This document shows, piece by piece, positions 7,897 through 16,896 of a DNA stretch of 32,080 nucleotides; position 1 is the first letter of the stretch, and every line of letters begins with the position of its first letter. A program made the translations under genes and the position numbers. Source of the stretch: Azospirillum sp. B4 (GTDB lineage: Bacteria; Pseudomonadota; Alphaproteobacteria; Azospirillales; Azospirillaceae); the NCBI RefSeq assembly GCF_000333275.1, contig NZ_BACU01000716.1, positions 1 through 32,080 on the forward strand, read 5' to 3'. The notes under the pieces are model-generated. The model had not been told where the DNA came from. It made no database searches and was given only the letters and a program-made list of their open reading frames with translations.

Positions 7897-10800
7897 TTAT
7901 ACCGGCTGCGCCGGGCAGCCGATGAAGCGGCCGCCTGGCGGCAGGTGCTCACCCTTCATGGCCAGTGACAGGGGACCCAGGTCGGACGCGCGGCCCAGGA
8001 CCGAATCATACAGCACCACGGATCCGGCGCCGACGTGGACGCCGTCCTCGATCGTCACGGGCCCCAGCTTCATCACCCGGTCCTCGAACAGGTGGGTCTG
8101 CAGTGTGACGCCCGGGCCCATGGCGGCATCGTCGCCGATGCGGATCATGTCCATCTCGCACAGGTAGGCCGTCTCCAGATAGACGCGGCGCCCCACCTTG
8201 GCGCCCATCAAGCGCATGTACAGCGGCAAGAAGGGCGTGCCCAGGAACGGCCCCAGCACCCAGCCGGCCAGGGCATCGTAAAGGGCGGTGACGAACTCGA
8301 TGCGCCAGACGGCCGCGCTCCACAGCGGGTGGATGCCGGGGCGGAAACGGCCCACCACCACCCACTTGACCAGGGCCAGCAGCAGGGCGGCGGTGACGCA
8401 GACGGCCAGCGGCCCCAGCCCCAGCCACAGCAGGCCCATCCACACGCTGGACATGGCCAGCGCGTGCGTCAGCAGCCATAAGGCGCCCACCGTGGCGACA
8501 CCGGTGATGCCACCCTGGAACAGGATGCGCGTGGCCTCAATGGCGGCGCGGGTGGCGATCAACCGGCGGGTGGGGGCGATGGTGTAGGCCTCGGAAATAC
8601 CCTCCACCTTCTGGCGGCGGGGCAGGCGCACCGGCGGCAGGCCCAGCCAGTCGGTCTGGCGGTCGGCGTCGGAGGGGGCCGTGGACAGCACCCCCACCAG
8701 GCAATTCTCCGGCAGGCTGGCGCCGGCTGGCAGGAAGGCGGAATTGCCCACGAAGGTGTCGTGGCCCACGCGGGTGGGTGCGAAGCGCACCAGGCCACCA
8801 TGGATGGCGGGGCTGCCGACCAGCGAGGCGTCGGCCAGGAAGGCGCGGTCGCCCACCTCCAGCTGTTCCGGCACCACATGGGCGACCGTGGACACCTCGC
8901 AGGCCCGGCCGATCTTGGCGCCCAGGGCCCGCAGCCAGGCGGCGGAGAAGAGGGAGCCGTAAAGGGTATAAAGCTGCTCCACCGCCAGACGGTGCACCCG
9001 GTCGGCGAACCAGCGGTGACATTCCACCATGCTGTCCACGCGCACGCTGGCCCGGCCCACCACCGGCGGCACCAGGCGGCGGGCGCCCCAGAGGACCAGG
9101 GCGGTCCAGGGCATGCAGACGGCGCCGCCGACCACGCCCGCCAGCACCAGCAGCGGCCCCATTTCATAGACGGGCAGGTTGGTGCCCAGCACCAGGGCGA
9201 AGGCCACCGCCAGCGGCAGGATGGTCAGGAAGCGGACCAGGCCCAGCACGGTGATGCCAATGACGTAGCGGCCAAGGCGCGGCCGCATGGCGCCCTCCGC
9301 CCGGCCCGTCATCCATTCCGGCCGGGCGGCGGGGGCGGCGGGGGACCCCGCCCACACCAGGCCCGTAGGCACCACGGCGCCGTCGACCAGGCAACTGCGC
9401 GCGTCCAACCCGGCGCCCGTCTCCAGCCCGCTGTTCAGGCCGACGATGGCCGCGGCCCCCACGGTGGCCTCCGCCCCTACCGTCACCGTGCCGATCTCGA
9501 TGCCGCCAGCCCGCACCTGATGGGTCAGCAGCAATGTGTCCTCGCCGATGGTGGCGCGGTCGCCGATGGCGATCAGGTCCCACAGCATGTTGCCGTGGCA
9601 GCCCAGGAAGGCGTCGCGGCCGATGCGCCCACCCATGGCGCGGGCATAGAGGCGCATCAGCGGCGTGCCGGCGATCCATGGCAGGGGCAGCGCCGCCTCG
9701 ATGTGGCTGACGGTCCACCAGCGCCAATGCCACACCCCCCACAGGCGGTGGCGGCCGGGCCTGACGCGGCCCAGCAGCAGCCATTTGGCGGCGATGGCGA
9801 TGGCGAAGGACACCGGCAGGGTGGCGACCGACAGCGCCGCCATGACCAGGAAGGACAGGGGGCTCAAGGTCCCCTGGGTGCCATGGTGGGCCAGCACCAC
9901 CAGCACGGCCAGGATGGGCAGGCCGCCCAGGGCCGTCACCACGGGCAGGGTCACCGCCTGCGCCAGGCCGAAGGCCAGGTGGCGCAACGGGCTGGTCCGG
10001 CCGGGATCGGCCGCGGCCACCGGCGGCGCCACGGGATCGGTCAGCTGCTGGGCCAGGCCACGGACGGTGGGGTTGAGGTAGAGCGCGCGCACGGTGATGC
10101 CGGGGCGGCGCAGACGCAGGCGGGAAATGGCCGAGGCGGCCGCCAGCGAATGACCGCCCAGGTCGATGAAGAAGTCGGCGTCACGGGCGTGGATGGGGCG
10201 CCCCAGCGCGTGGGCGAAGGCGGCGGCCACTTCCTCCTCCGCCTCGCCCTGCGGCGGGTCGCCAATATCCTCCGGCACGTCGCGGGTGGTGGGCTCCGGC
10301 AGCTCGCGCCGGTCGATCTTGCCGCCCACCGTCCGGGTCATGGCCGGCACCGGCACCAGGAAGTTGGGCCGCATGTAGGCGGGGACGGAGGCGGCGACGT
10401 GGGCGGCGATGGCGTTGCGGTCGGCCGTGCCCACGTACCAGATGACGATGCTGTCGATGCCGGCCACGGGCCGCACGGCGGCGGCGGCCAGCTGCACGCC
10501 GGGGCAGCCGCCGACGATGGCCTCGATCTCGCCCAGCTCGATGCGGAAGCCGCGCAGCTTCACCTGGTTGTCCGCCCGGCCCAGGAAGTCGATGCGGCCA
10601 TCCACCAGGGGGCGGCCCAGGTCGCCGGTGGCGTAGAGCCGGGTGCCGGCGGCATCCACCTTGAAGCGCTTGGCGGTTTCCTCCGGCCGGTTCAGATAGC
10701 CGTCGGCCAGGGCGGGGCCGCCGATGTGGATTTCCCCAGTCTCGCCCACCGGCACCGGTTGGCCGCCGGCATCCAGCACCACGACGCGGTAGCCGGGCAG

Positions 10801-11811
10801 GCCCCGGCCGATGGTGACCGGCTGGCCGGCGCGGGCCTCATCCGCCGTCGCCACCACCGAGGCCTCGGTGGGGCCATAGGTGTTCAGCATGCGCCGGCCG
10901 GGCGCCCAGCGGTCGACCAGGGCGGCGGAACAGGTCTCGCCACCCACCACCAGCAGGCGGACGTCCGGCAGGTCGTCGTCGATCAGGCCCAGCAGGGTGG
11001 GCACGGTGGAGAAGAAGGTGGCGCGCCGGCAGCGCAGCTCGCTGGCCAGCAACTGCGGGTCGCGCATCACCAGGCCTGAAGCCGGCAGCAGGCAGGCGCC
11101 CGCAGCCACCGCCAGCCACACCTCCTCCACCGACGCGTCGAAGGCCAGGGAGAAGCCTTGCCAAACCCGGTCCGTCTCCACCAGGCGATAGACCTGCGCC
11201 GCCCCCCGGATGTAGGTCATGACCGCGCCGTGCGACAGTACCACGCCCTTGGGCAGGCCTGTGGTGCCGGAGGTGAAGATCAGGTAGCAGGTGTCGGCCG
11301 GCGTCGCCGGCAGCACCGCATCGGGCAGGGTGTGGGCGGAAACCACCGGATCGTCCAGCAGGGCGGTGCCGATCAGGTCCTCCGGCGCCACCATGGCGAT
11401 GCCGGGCACCGCCAGGTCGCCGGCGGCGTCGATCATCAGGTGGGCGTCGGACTGGTCGGCGATGCTGGCGATACGGGCGGCGGGCCAGCTGGCGTCGATG
11501 GGAATATAGGCGGCACGGCGCAACAGGATGCCGAACAGACAGGCGTATAATTCGGCGGTACCCCGTCCGCGCAGCAGGACGCGGGCGCCGGGGCCGATGC
11601 CCCGGGCGGCCAGGGTGGCGGCGACGCGGCGGGCGCGATCGCCCATGTCACCCCAGGTCAGCATGAAGCCGTCGCCGGTTTCCACCGCCGGCAGCGAGGG
11701 CGTGGCGGCAACACGGGCCAGGAACAGGGCCGCCAGCGTTTGCGCCCCGGCCAGGCCGGAGCGCCGGCTTCCCTCGTCCACTCGTTCGGCGATCGACGAA
11801 CCGCTGAGCAT
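7897..11811 (-). CDS. Pls/PosA-type single-module NRPS-like synthetase (A-T-six TM-hexapeptide)
   Basis: The ATG at 11811 (AGGA about 6 bases upstream) gives 1304 residues. An adenylation domain covers about residues 25-505, with P-loop LIFTSGTTGLPKG (~178), NTYGPTEAS (~310), YATGDLG (~393), GRADNQVKLRGFRIELGEIE (~411) and catalytic Lys in GGKIDRREL (~498). A carrier domain follows; its phosphopantetheine Ser is in DLGGHSL (~555). Then come three repeats of a membrane-span pair plus a soluble domain: spans near 612-641/652-681, 849-877/884-911 and 1095-1120/1123-1154. The soluble parts carry left-handed-beta-helix hexapeptide runs, and the first and third begin with an RPG-H-LW motif. There is no condensation, epimerase or thioesterase domain. 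This is the layout of epsilon-poly-L-lysine synthetase Pls, in which the C-terminal domains catalyse chain growth. Product here is unknown. No phosphopantetheinyl transferase is in the window. It is divergent from an RND efflux pair. Confidence 0.9.
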   Translation of the reverse strand: MLSGSSIAERVDEGSRRSGLAGAQTLAALFLARVAATPSLPAVETGDGFMLTWGDMGDRARRVAATLAARGIGPGARVLLRGRGTAELYACLFGILLRRAAYIPIDASWPAARIASIADQSDAHLMIDAAGDLAVPGIAMVAPEDLIGTALLDDPVVSAHTLPDAVLPATPADTCYLIFTSGTTGLPKGVVLSHGAVMTYIRGAAQVYRLVETDRVWQGFSLAFDASVEEVWLAVAAGACLLPASGLVMRDPQLLASELRCRRATFFSTVPTLLGLIDDDLPDVRLLVVGGETCSAALVDRWAPGRRMLNTYGPTEASVVATADEARAGQPVTIGRGLPGYRVVVLDAGGQPVPVGETGEIHIGGPALADGYLNRPEETAKRFKVDAAGTRLYATGDLGRPLVDGRIDFLGRADNQVKLRGFRIELGEIEAIVGGCPGVQLAAAAVRPVAGIDSIVIWYVGTADRNAIAAHVAASVPAYMRPNFLVPVPAMTRTVGGKIDRRELPEPTTRDVPEDIGDPPQGEAEEEVAAAFAHALGRPIHARDADFFIDLGGHSLAAASAISRLRLRRPGITVRALYLNPTVRGLAQQLTDPVAPPVAAADPGRTSPLRHLAFGLAQAVTLPVVTALGGLPILAVLVVLAHHGTQGTLSPLSFLVMAALSVATLPVSFAIAIAAKWLLLGRVRPGRHRLWGVWHWRWWTVSHIEAALPLPWIAGTPLMRLYARAMGGRIGRDAFLGCHGNMLWDLIAIGDRATIGEDTLLLTHQVRAGGIEIGTVTVGAEATVGAAAIVGLNSGLETGAGLDARSCLVDGAVVPTGLVWAGSPAAPAARPEWMTGRAEGAMRPRLGRYVIGITVLGLVRFLTILPLAVAFALVLGTNLPVYEMGPLLVLAGVVGGAVCMPWTALVLWGARRLVPPVVGRASVRVDSMVECHRWFADRVHRLAVEQLYTLYGSLFSAAWLRALGAKIGRACEVSTVAHVVPEQLEVGDRAFLADASLVGSPAIHGGLVRFAPTRVGHDTFVGNSAFLPAGASLPENCLVGVLSTAPSDADRQTDWLGLPPVRLPRRQKVEGISEAYTIAPTRRLIATRAAIEATRILFQGGITGVATVGALWLLTHALAMSSVWMGLLWLGLGPLAVCVTAALLLALVKWVVVGRFRPGIHPLWSAAVWRIEFVTALYDALAGWVLGPFLGTPFLPLYMRLMGAKVGRRVYLETAYLCEMDMIRIGDDAAMGPGVTLQTHLFEDRVMKLGPVTIEDGVHVGAGSVVLYDSVLGRASDLGPLSLAMKGEHLPPGGRFIGCPAQPV

Positions 11812-12455
11812 CAACGTCCTACCCTTGGTGCCGGCCCTTGGTTCCGGAGAAGGTCCCCGGGGAAACCCGCGTATAGCTGGTAAAGGTCCATGATCCCATT
11901 GCCAATTTCATCCCCTACGGAGGGATGGTGGTCCCCGCGGAAAACGGGATGGCGCCGGTCCGGACCTTACCGATACACAACCGTTGTAGATGGCCGATCC
12001 ACCCCCGGTGTCAAGCGGTTGCCTGGGAACCCAGGGTCGCACACAAAATAGAGTGGGGCGAGGGGGAACGCCTACACCCCTCGTGGTACGGTCAGCGAGG
12101 GTGACCGGTGGCGTGACCGCCAGCCCGGCGTTTTCCGCGCATCGCTCCGTTACAAAACGATACAAAGAGCGGCTTTTCCCGTAACACAACCCTCTGTAGC
12201 TTCAGCCTCGAACTCAGGCGGACCTGCGGAGATTAGGCTTTTAGTCAGATCTACCGTTGTAAATCAGGCGTTGTCCGCCACCACGGTCGCGGGGGCTGTG
12301 GGTTCCGCCGGCGCGCCTCTTCCGGAATTTTTTCGGAAGCCTGGTTTCGTGTCCGTTCGAACCTGTCCCTCCCATCGTCCGTGCCAACCGCCAATTCCGG
12401 CGATTCCAACGCGGCAGTGCCGTTGGTCGCCGGTCGGACAGAAGGCTGAGAGACG
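11812..12455. promoter_or_regulatory. Divergent regulatory region between the NRPS-like gene and the RND operon
   Basis: No convincing gene occurs in these 644 bases. Related short motifs recur: ACACAACC-GT-TGTAG at 11975-11989, ACACAACC-CTC-TGTAG at 12184-12199, and ACCGTTGTA at 12253-12261. The first contains the inverted repeat ACAAC-C-GTTGT (11977-11987). A 10-bp-periodic direct repeat lies at 12151-12166. A possible minus-strand promoter for the synthetase is TTACGG-N16-TATCGT around 12155-12182 (weak). A short hairpin, CTTCCG/CGGAAG around a T-rich loop, lies at 12319-12339 in the leader of the adaptor gene. Confidence 0.5.
12151..12166. repeat. Direct repeat with one-helical-turn spacing (TACAAA x2)
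   Basis: TACAAAACGA is followed immediately by TACAAAGAGC, so TACAAA recurs exactly 10 bp apart. This spacing puts both half-sites on one DNA face, as in OmpR/PhoB-family operators. It lies in the divergent promoter region of the synthetase and efflux genes. The binding protein is unknown and no response-regulator gene is nearby. Confidence 0.4.
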
Positions 12456-13691
12456 ATGACCATCCATTCCGCTGAACTTCCGGCCGATCGGACCGAACTG
12501 GGGCACTACGCGCCGGCCGCCGGCCGGGCGCGCGCCTCGGGGCTGAAGCGCTACCGCTGGTGGCTGCTCGCCGGGGGTGTCGTCGTCCTGGGCGCCGTCG
12601 CCGCCGCCGTCATGATGCGCCCCGGCGCCAAGACAGCCGCCCCCGCCACCCCGGCCAAGGTGTCCACCTTGCCGGTGACGGTGGCGCCGGTGGTCATGGC
12701 GCCGGTTACCCGGACCCTGCTGGTCACCGGCTCGCTGGCCGCCTTCGACGACCTGCCCATCGGCACCGAGACCTCGGGCCTGGCGCTGGCCGACGTGCTG
12801 GTTGACGTGGGCGACGCGGTGAAGAAGGGCCAGCTGCTGGCCCGCTTCAACGACAGCGTGCTGAAGGCCGAGTTGGCGGAGAAGGAGGCCCTGCTGACCG
12901 AGGCCAAGGGCAACGTGGTCGAGGCCGACGCCAACTTGGCCCGCGCGCAGGATCTGGTGCGCACCGGCGCCATGAGCGTGCGCGACCTGGACAACCGCCG
13001 GGCGCTGGCCATCAGCATGCGCTCGCGCGTCGGCGTGGCGGAGGCCAACCGCGACCTGTCCCTGGCCAAGCTGAAGCAGTCGGAGGTGCGCGCCCCGTCC
13101 GACGGCACCATCACCCAGCGCACGGCCCGCATCGGCGCCGTCATGTCGGCCGGTGGCACGGAACTGTTCCGCATGATTCGCGACAACCGGGTGGAACTGG
13201 TGGCCGAGGTGCCGGAGAATGATATGATGGTGGCCAAGGCCGGCCAGACGGTGAACGTCACCGTCGATGGTGACAACATGGCCCACCACTACACCGGCAC
13301 CATCCGTGTGGTGGAGCCGACGGTGGACAGCAAGACGCGCCTGGGCCATCTGCGCATCGATCTGGAACGGAACCCGGATCTGCGCCCGGGCATGTTCGTC
13401 ACCGGCCGCGTGGCCGTGGGCGTGACCCAGGCCCTGGTGGTGCCCGAAGGCGCGGTCGTTTACCGCGAGGTGAAGCCGTTGGTCTTCGTCGTGGATGAAA
13501 AGGGCGTCGTCACCGGCCGACGCATCGCCACCGGTGCCCGTCAGGACGGCAACATCGCCATCCTCTCCGGCGTGAAGGCGGGCGAGAAGGTGGTGCTCTC
13601 CGGGGCCGGCTACCTGAAGGACGGTGACCAGGTCACCGTGGTCGACAAGATTTCCGACACGGCCGTCAAGCCGCTGCCGGACCAGCAGTAA
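12456..13691 (+). CDS. RND efflux periplasmic adaptor (HlyD/MFP family)
   Basis: A 411-residue membrane-fusion protein. A cytoplasmic N-terminus of about 30 residues precedes a single inner-membrane anchor (WWLLAGGVVVLGAVAAAVMM, about 34-53); there is no lipobox. The barrel-sandwich halves are visible as GLALADVLVDVGDAVKKGQL (~105) and VRAPSDGTITQRTARIGAVM (~210), separated by a helical hairpin (LAEKEALLTEAKGNVVEADA and following). The beta-barrel and membrane-proximal regions follow (LRPGMFVTGRVAVGVTQALV). It should link the RND permease to an outer-membrane channel. GAGAG lies just before the ATG at 12456. The gap to the permease is 22 bases, so the two genes form an operon. The substrate cannot be deduced. 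Closest type is the MdtA/AcrA-like group of adaptors. Confidence 0.92.
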   Translation: MTIHSAELPADRTELGHYAPAAGRARASGLKRYRWWLLAGGVVVLGAVAAAVMMRPGAKTAAPATPAKVSTLPVTVAPVVMAPVTRTLLVTGSLAAFDDLPIGTETSGLALADVLVDVGDAVKKGQLLARFNDSVLKAELAEKEALLTEAKGNVVEADANLARAQDLVRTGAMSVRDLDNRRALAISMRSRVGVAEANRDLSLAKLKQSEVRAPSDGTITQRTARIGAVMSAGGTELFRMIRDNRVELVAEVPENDMMVAKAGQTVNVTVDGDNMAHHYTGTIRVVEPTVDSKTRLGHLRIDLERNPDLRPGMFVTGRVAVGVTQALVVPEGAVVYREVKPLVFVVDEKGVVTGRRIATGARQDGNIAILSGVKAGEKVVLSGAGYLKDGDQVTVVDKISDTAVKPLPDQQ

Positions 13692-13713
13692 CCGGGACCG
13701 AGGGGGCATCATC

Positions 13714-16700
13714 ATGAGCAGCGGCAATATTTCCGCGGTCGCCATCCGCCATCCCATTCCGCCCATCGTCCTGTTCATCGTCCTGATCGTGGCGGGGCTG
13801 GTCTCCTACTTCACCCTGAACATCACCCAGGATCCGGACATCGATTTCCCGGTCGTCACCGTGTCGGTCAGCCGGCCGGGCGCCGCCCCGTCGGAAATGG
13901 AAATCCAGGTGACCAAGCTGGTCGAGGACGCGGTGTCCAGCATCGTGGGCCTGGACCATGTCTCGTCCAACATCACCGACGGCCTGTCCAACACCGTCCT
14001 TGAATTCAAGATCGGCTATGACACCGACCGCGCCGTCAATGACGTGCGCAACGCCATGGCCCGCATCCGTTCCAACCTGCCCGGGGACATTTATGAACCG
14101 CAGGTGGAACGCCAGGACGCCACCGGCGATGAATTGCTGACCTATGCCGTGTCCTCCGACACCCGGTCGGTGGTGGAGCTGTCCTGGCTGATCGACAATG
14201 AGATCAGCCGCGCCATCACGCATGTGCCGGGCGTGGGCGCCACCGACCGCTTCGGCGGTCTGGATCGGGAAATCCGCATCAATCTGGACCCCAATCGCCT
14301 GATGGCCCGTGGCATCACGGCGGATGAGGTCAATTCCCAGCTGCGCGCCCTGAACGTCGATATGCCGGGCGGCCGCGGCGCCGTTGGTGACAAGGAACAG
14401 TCCATCCGCACCCTGGGCTCCGCCCACACGGTGGAGGAACTGGCCAACACCGAGATCACCATTCCGGTTTATTTCGGCACCTTCGCCGGTTCCGCCGCGA
14501 AGGTGCGGCTGAGCGACCTGGGCACCGTCACCGACGGCACGTCGGAAATGCGCTTCATCTCGCGCTACGATGGCCAGCCGACGGTGGGCTTCAGCATCCG
14601 CCGCGCCCCCCATTCGTCCGAGGTGACCATCGCCAAGGGCGTGGAAGCGGAAATCGAGCAGCTGACCAAGCAGTATCCCGACGTCCACTTCAACCTGATC
14701 TTCGACAACGTCAAGTACACCAAGCAGAGCTTCGCCAACTCGGTCGAGGCGCTGGTGCTGGGCTCCATCCTGGCGGTGCTGGTGGTGTGGTGGTTCCTGC
14801 GCGACGGCCGGGCCACCTTCATCTCGGCGCTGGCCATGCCGCTGTCGACCATTCCCACCTTCCTCGCCATGAAGTGGCTGGGATTCTCGCTGAACGGCAT
14901 CACCCTGCTGGCGCTGTCGCTGGTGGTCGGCATTCTGGTCGACGACGCGATCGTGGAGATCGAGAACATCGTCCGCCACATCCGCATGGGCAAACGCCCC
15001 TTCCAGGCGGCGCTGGAGGCGGCGGACGAGATCGGCCTGGCGGTGGTGGCCACCACCATGACCATCGTCGTGGTTTTTCTGCCCGTGTCCTTCATGGACG
15101 GCATTGTCGGCCAGTTCTTCAAGTCCTTCGGCCTGACGGTCGCCGTGGCGGTGCTGTTCTCGCTGCTGGTGGCGCGCCTGATCACGCCCCTGATGGCAGC
15201 CTACATGCTGAAGCCCAACCAAAAGGACCACGGCAGCCACGAGGGGCCCTGGGTCGCCCGGTACATGCGCCTGCTGAACTGGAGCATGCGCCACCGCTGG
15301 ATGACCGTCATGGCGGGTATCGGCATCTTCCTTGTGTCGCTGTTCATGGCCGCCCAGTTGCCCTCCGGCTTCGTGCCGCCCAGCGACAACGGCCTGTCCA
15401 CGGTCCAGGTGGTCCTGCCCCCCGGCGTGACCCTGGCCGAGACCGATGCCACCACCCAGATGGTCGCTCAGATCCTGGCCAAGCGTCCCGAGGTGCTGCA
15501 CGTGTGGAGCCGCGCCGGCCGCAACAACCAGCTGCGCAACGGCGCCGTCACCGCCATCCTGAAGCCCCGTAATGAGCGGTCCATCAGCAAGCAGGAGTTC
15601 GAGGCGTCGGTGACGCCGGAACTGAATCGCGTGCCGGGCGCCCACATCGGCTTCAACTCTTCCATTGGCTGGGGCGCCAAGGACATCAGCGTCCTGCTGA
15701 CCAGCAACGACGGCCCGGCGCTGGAACGGTTCTCCAACCAGGTGCTGGACGAGATGCGGCAGCTGCCCTTCCTGGCCAACGTCACCTCCACCGCGGCCCT
15801 GCTGCGTCCCGAGATCCAGATCCGCCCCTTTCTCGACCGGGCGGCGGAACAGGGCGTGTCCGTGGCCGCCATCGGCCAGGTTGCCAAGATCGCCACCCTG
15901 GGCGACCTGGACACCAGCGTGGCAAAGTTCAACCTGGGCGACCGCCAGGTACCCATCCGTGTGCAGATCGACCCCAAGTACCGGGCCGATATGGACGTGG
16001 TGGAGAACCTGCGCGTCCGCACCTCCGCCGGAGACCTCCTGCCCCTGCGGGCGGTGGCGGAGATCGGCATGGGCGCCGGTGCCGTCCAGATCGAGCGCTT
16101 CGACCGGGCCCGCAAGCTGGCGGTCGAGGCCGACCTGCGCGGCATCGACGTGGGCGAGGCGATGAAGGCCATCAACGCCCTGCCGTCCATGAGCCACATG
16201 CCGCCCGGCATCTCCAAGCCCGCCTATGGGCAGACGCAGGAGATGCAGAACATGATGATCGGCTTCGCCGTCGCGCTGGCCACCGCCTTCCTGCTGATCC
16301 TGGCGGTGCTCATCCTGCTGTTCCGCAACTTCTTCCAGCCGGTCACCATCATGACCGCCCTGCCGCTCAGCTTCGGCGGCGCCTTCGCGGCCCTGATGAT
16401 CGGCCATATGTCGCTGTCCCTGCCGGCCCTCATCGGCATCCTGATGCTGATGGGCATCGTGACGAAGAACTCCATCCTGTTGGTGGAATACGCCATCGTC
16501 TCGATGCGTGACCGGGGCATGGGCCGCCGGGAGGCCCTGCTGGACGCCGGCGCGAAGCGTGCCCGTCCCATCATCATGACCACCATCGCCATGGTGGCAG
16601 GCATGGTTCCCATCGCCTTGGGCATCGGCAACGACAGCTCGTTCCAGCAGCCCATGGCGACGGCGGTCATCGGCGGCCTGATCACCTCCACCCTGCTGTC

Positions 16701-16836
16701 CCTGGTGTTCGTGCCGGCGGTCTTCACCATCGTCGACGATATCCAGCATTGGCTGGCGCCCAAATTCAGCCGCTTCATCACCCCGAAGGAGGGGCCGTCG
16801 GTCGCCCTGCACCCCGTGGTGAAAAGCGCCGAGTAA
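13714..16836 (+). CDS. RND family efflux permease (AcrB/MdtB type)
   Basis: A 1040-residue proton-driven inner-membrane pump, full length for the HAE1 group. The ATG at 13714 is chosen over an upstream in-frame start that overlaps the adaptor, because GAGGGGG precedes it and AVAIRHPIPPIVLFIVLIVA is the usual first membrane span. Proton-relay residues are in place: D410-D411 in GILVDDAIVE and K918 in GIVTKNSILLVEYA. Two large periplasmic loops and an internal duplication are evident (PGVGATDRFGGLDREIRINL in the first half; LMIGHMSLSLPALIGILMLM in the second). No outer-membrane factor follows, so the trimeric channel must be supplied from elsewhere. A terminator 27 bases past the stop closes the operon. 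Its position divergent from the synthetase gene suggests, but does not prove, a role with that product. Confidence 0.95.
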   Translation: MSSGNISAVAIRHPIPPIVLFIVLIVAGLVSYFTLNITQDPDIDFPVVTVSVSRPGAAPSEMEIQVTKLVEDAVSSIVGLDHVSSNITDGLSNTVLEFKIGYDTDRAVNDVRNAMARIRSNLPGDIYEPQVERQDATGDELLTYAVSSDTRSVVELSWLIDNEISRAITHVPGVGATDRFGGLDREIRINLDPNRLMARGITADEVNSQLRALNVDMPGGRGAVGDKEQSIRTLGSAHTVEELANTEITIPVYFGTFAGSAAKVRLSDLGTVTDGTSEMRFISRYDGQPTVGFSIRRAPHSSEVTIAKGVEAEIEQLTKQYPDVHFNLIFDNVKYTKQSFANSVEALVLGSILAVLVVWWFLRDGRATFISALAMPLSTIPTFLAMKWLGFSLNGITLLALSLVVGILVDDAIVEIENIVRHIRMGKRPFQAALEAADEIGLAVVATTMTIVVVFLPVSFMDGIVGQFFKSFGLTVAVAVLFSLLVARLITPLMAAYMLKPNQKDHGSHEGPWVARYMRLLNWSMRHRWMTVMAGIGIFLVSLFMAAQLPSGFVPPSDNGLSTVQVVLPPGVTLAETDATTQMVAQILAKRPEVLHVWSRAGRNNQLRNGAVTAILKPRNERSISKQEFEASVTPELNRVPGAHIGFNSSIGWGAKDISVLLTSNDGPALERFSNQVLDEMRQLPFLANVTSTAALLRPEIQIRPFLDRAAEQGVSVAAIGQVAKIATLGDLDTSVAKFNLGDRQVPIRVQIDPKYRADMDVVENLRVRTSAGDLLPLRAVAEIGMGAGAVQIERFDRARKLAVEADLRGIDVGEAMKAINALPSMSHMPPGISKPAYGQTQEMQNMMIGFAVALATAFLLILAVLILLFRNFFQPVTIMTALPLSFGGAFAALMIGHMSLSLPALIGILMLMGIVTKNSILLVEYAIVSMRDRGMGRREALLDAGAKRARPIIMTTIAMVAGMVPIALGIGNDSSFQQPMATAVIGGLITSTLLSLVFVPAVFTIVDDIQHWLAPKFSRFITPKEGPSVALHPVVKSAE

Positions 16837-16862
16837 GGCCGGGGTCAGGTCTGGAGCGAAGC

Positions 16863-16896
16863 GGGCGGATCCCGGATGGGATCCGCCCATTTTTTT
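16863..16896 (+). terminator. Intrinsic terminator of the RND operon
   Basis: GGGCGGATCCC (16863-16873) pairs perfectly with GGGATCCGCCC (16878-16888) across a 4-base loop and is followed by A and seven T. Confidence 0.93.

Noticed and set aside
7722-7925. A 67-codon plus-strand frame after the carbonic anhydrase
   Set aside because: It reads through the 19-bp terminator hairpin and repeat copy A, so it is not a gene.
8761-11079. A 772-codon plus-strand frame opposite the NRPS-like gene
   Set aside because: Same shadow effect: His/Gln/Gly-rich, no domain, no ribosome binding site. The minus-strand gene has complete adenylation motifs.
13624-13713. Upstream in-frame start for the RND permease
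   Set aside because: It overlaps the adaptor gene and adds 30 residues that do not fit the family; the ATG at 13714 has a good ribosome binding site.
12264-13778. A 504-codon minus-strand frame opposite the RND adaptor
   Set aside because: Antisense shadow crossing the adaptor gene and its promoter.
13666-16890. A 1074-codon open frame on the minus strand opposite the RND permease
   Set aside because: It is fully antisense to a gene with intact motifs. Its translation is a Gly/His/Gln/Asp-rich low-complexity product, the usual shadow of strong G/C third-position bias.
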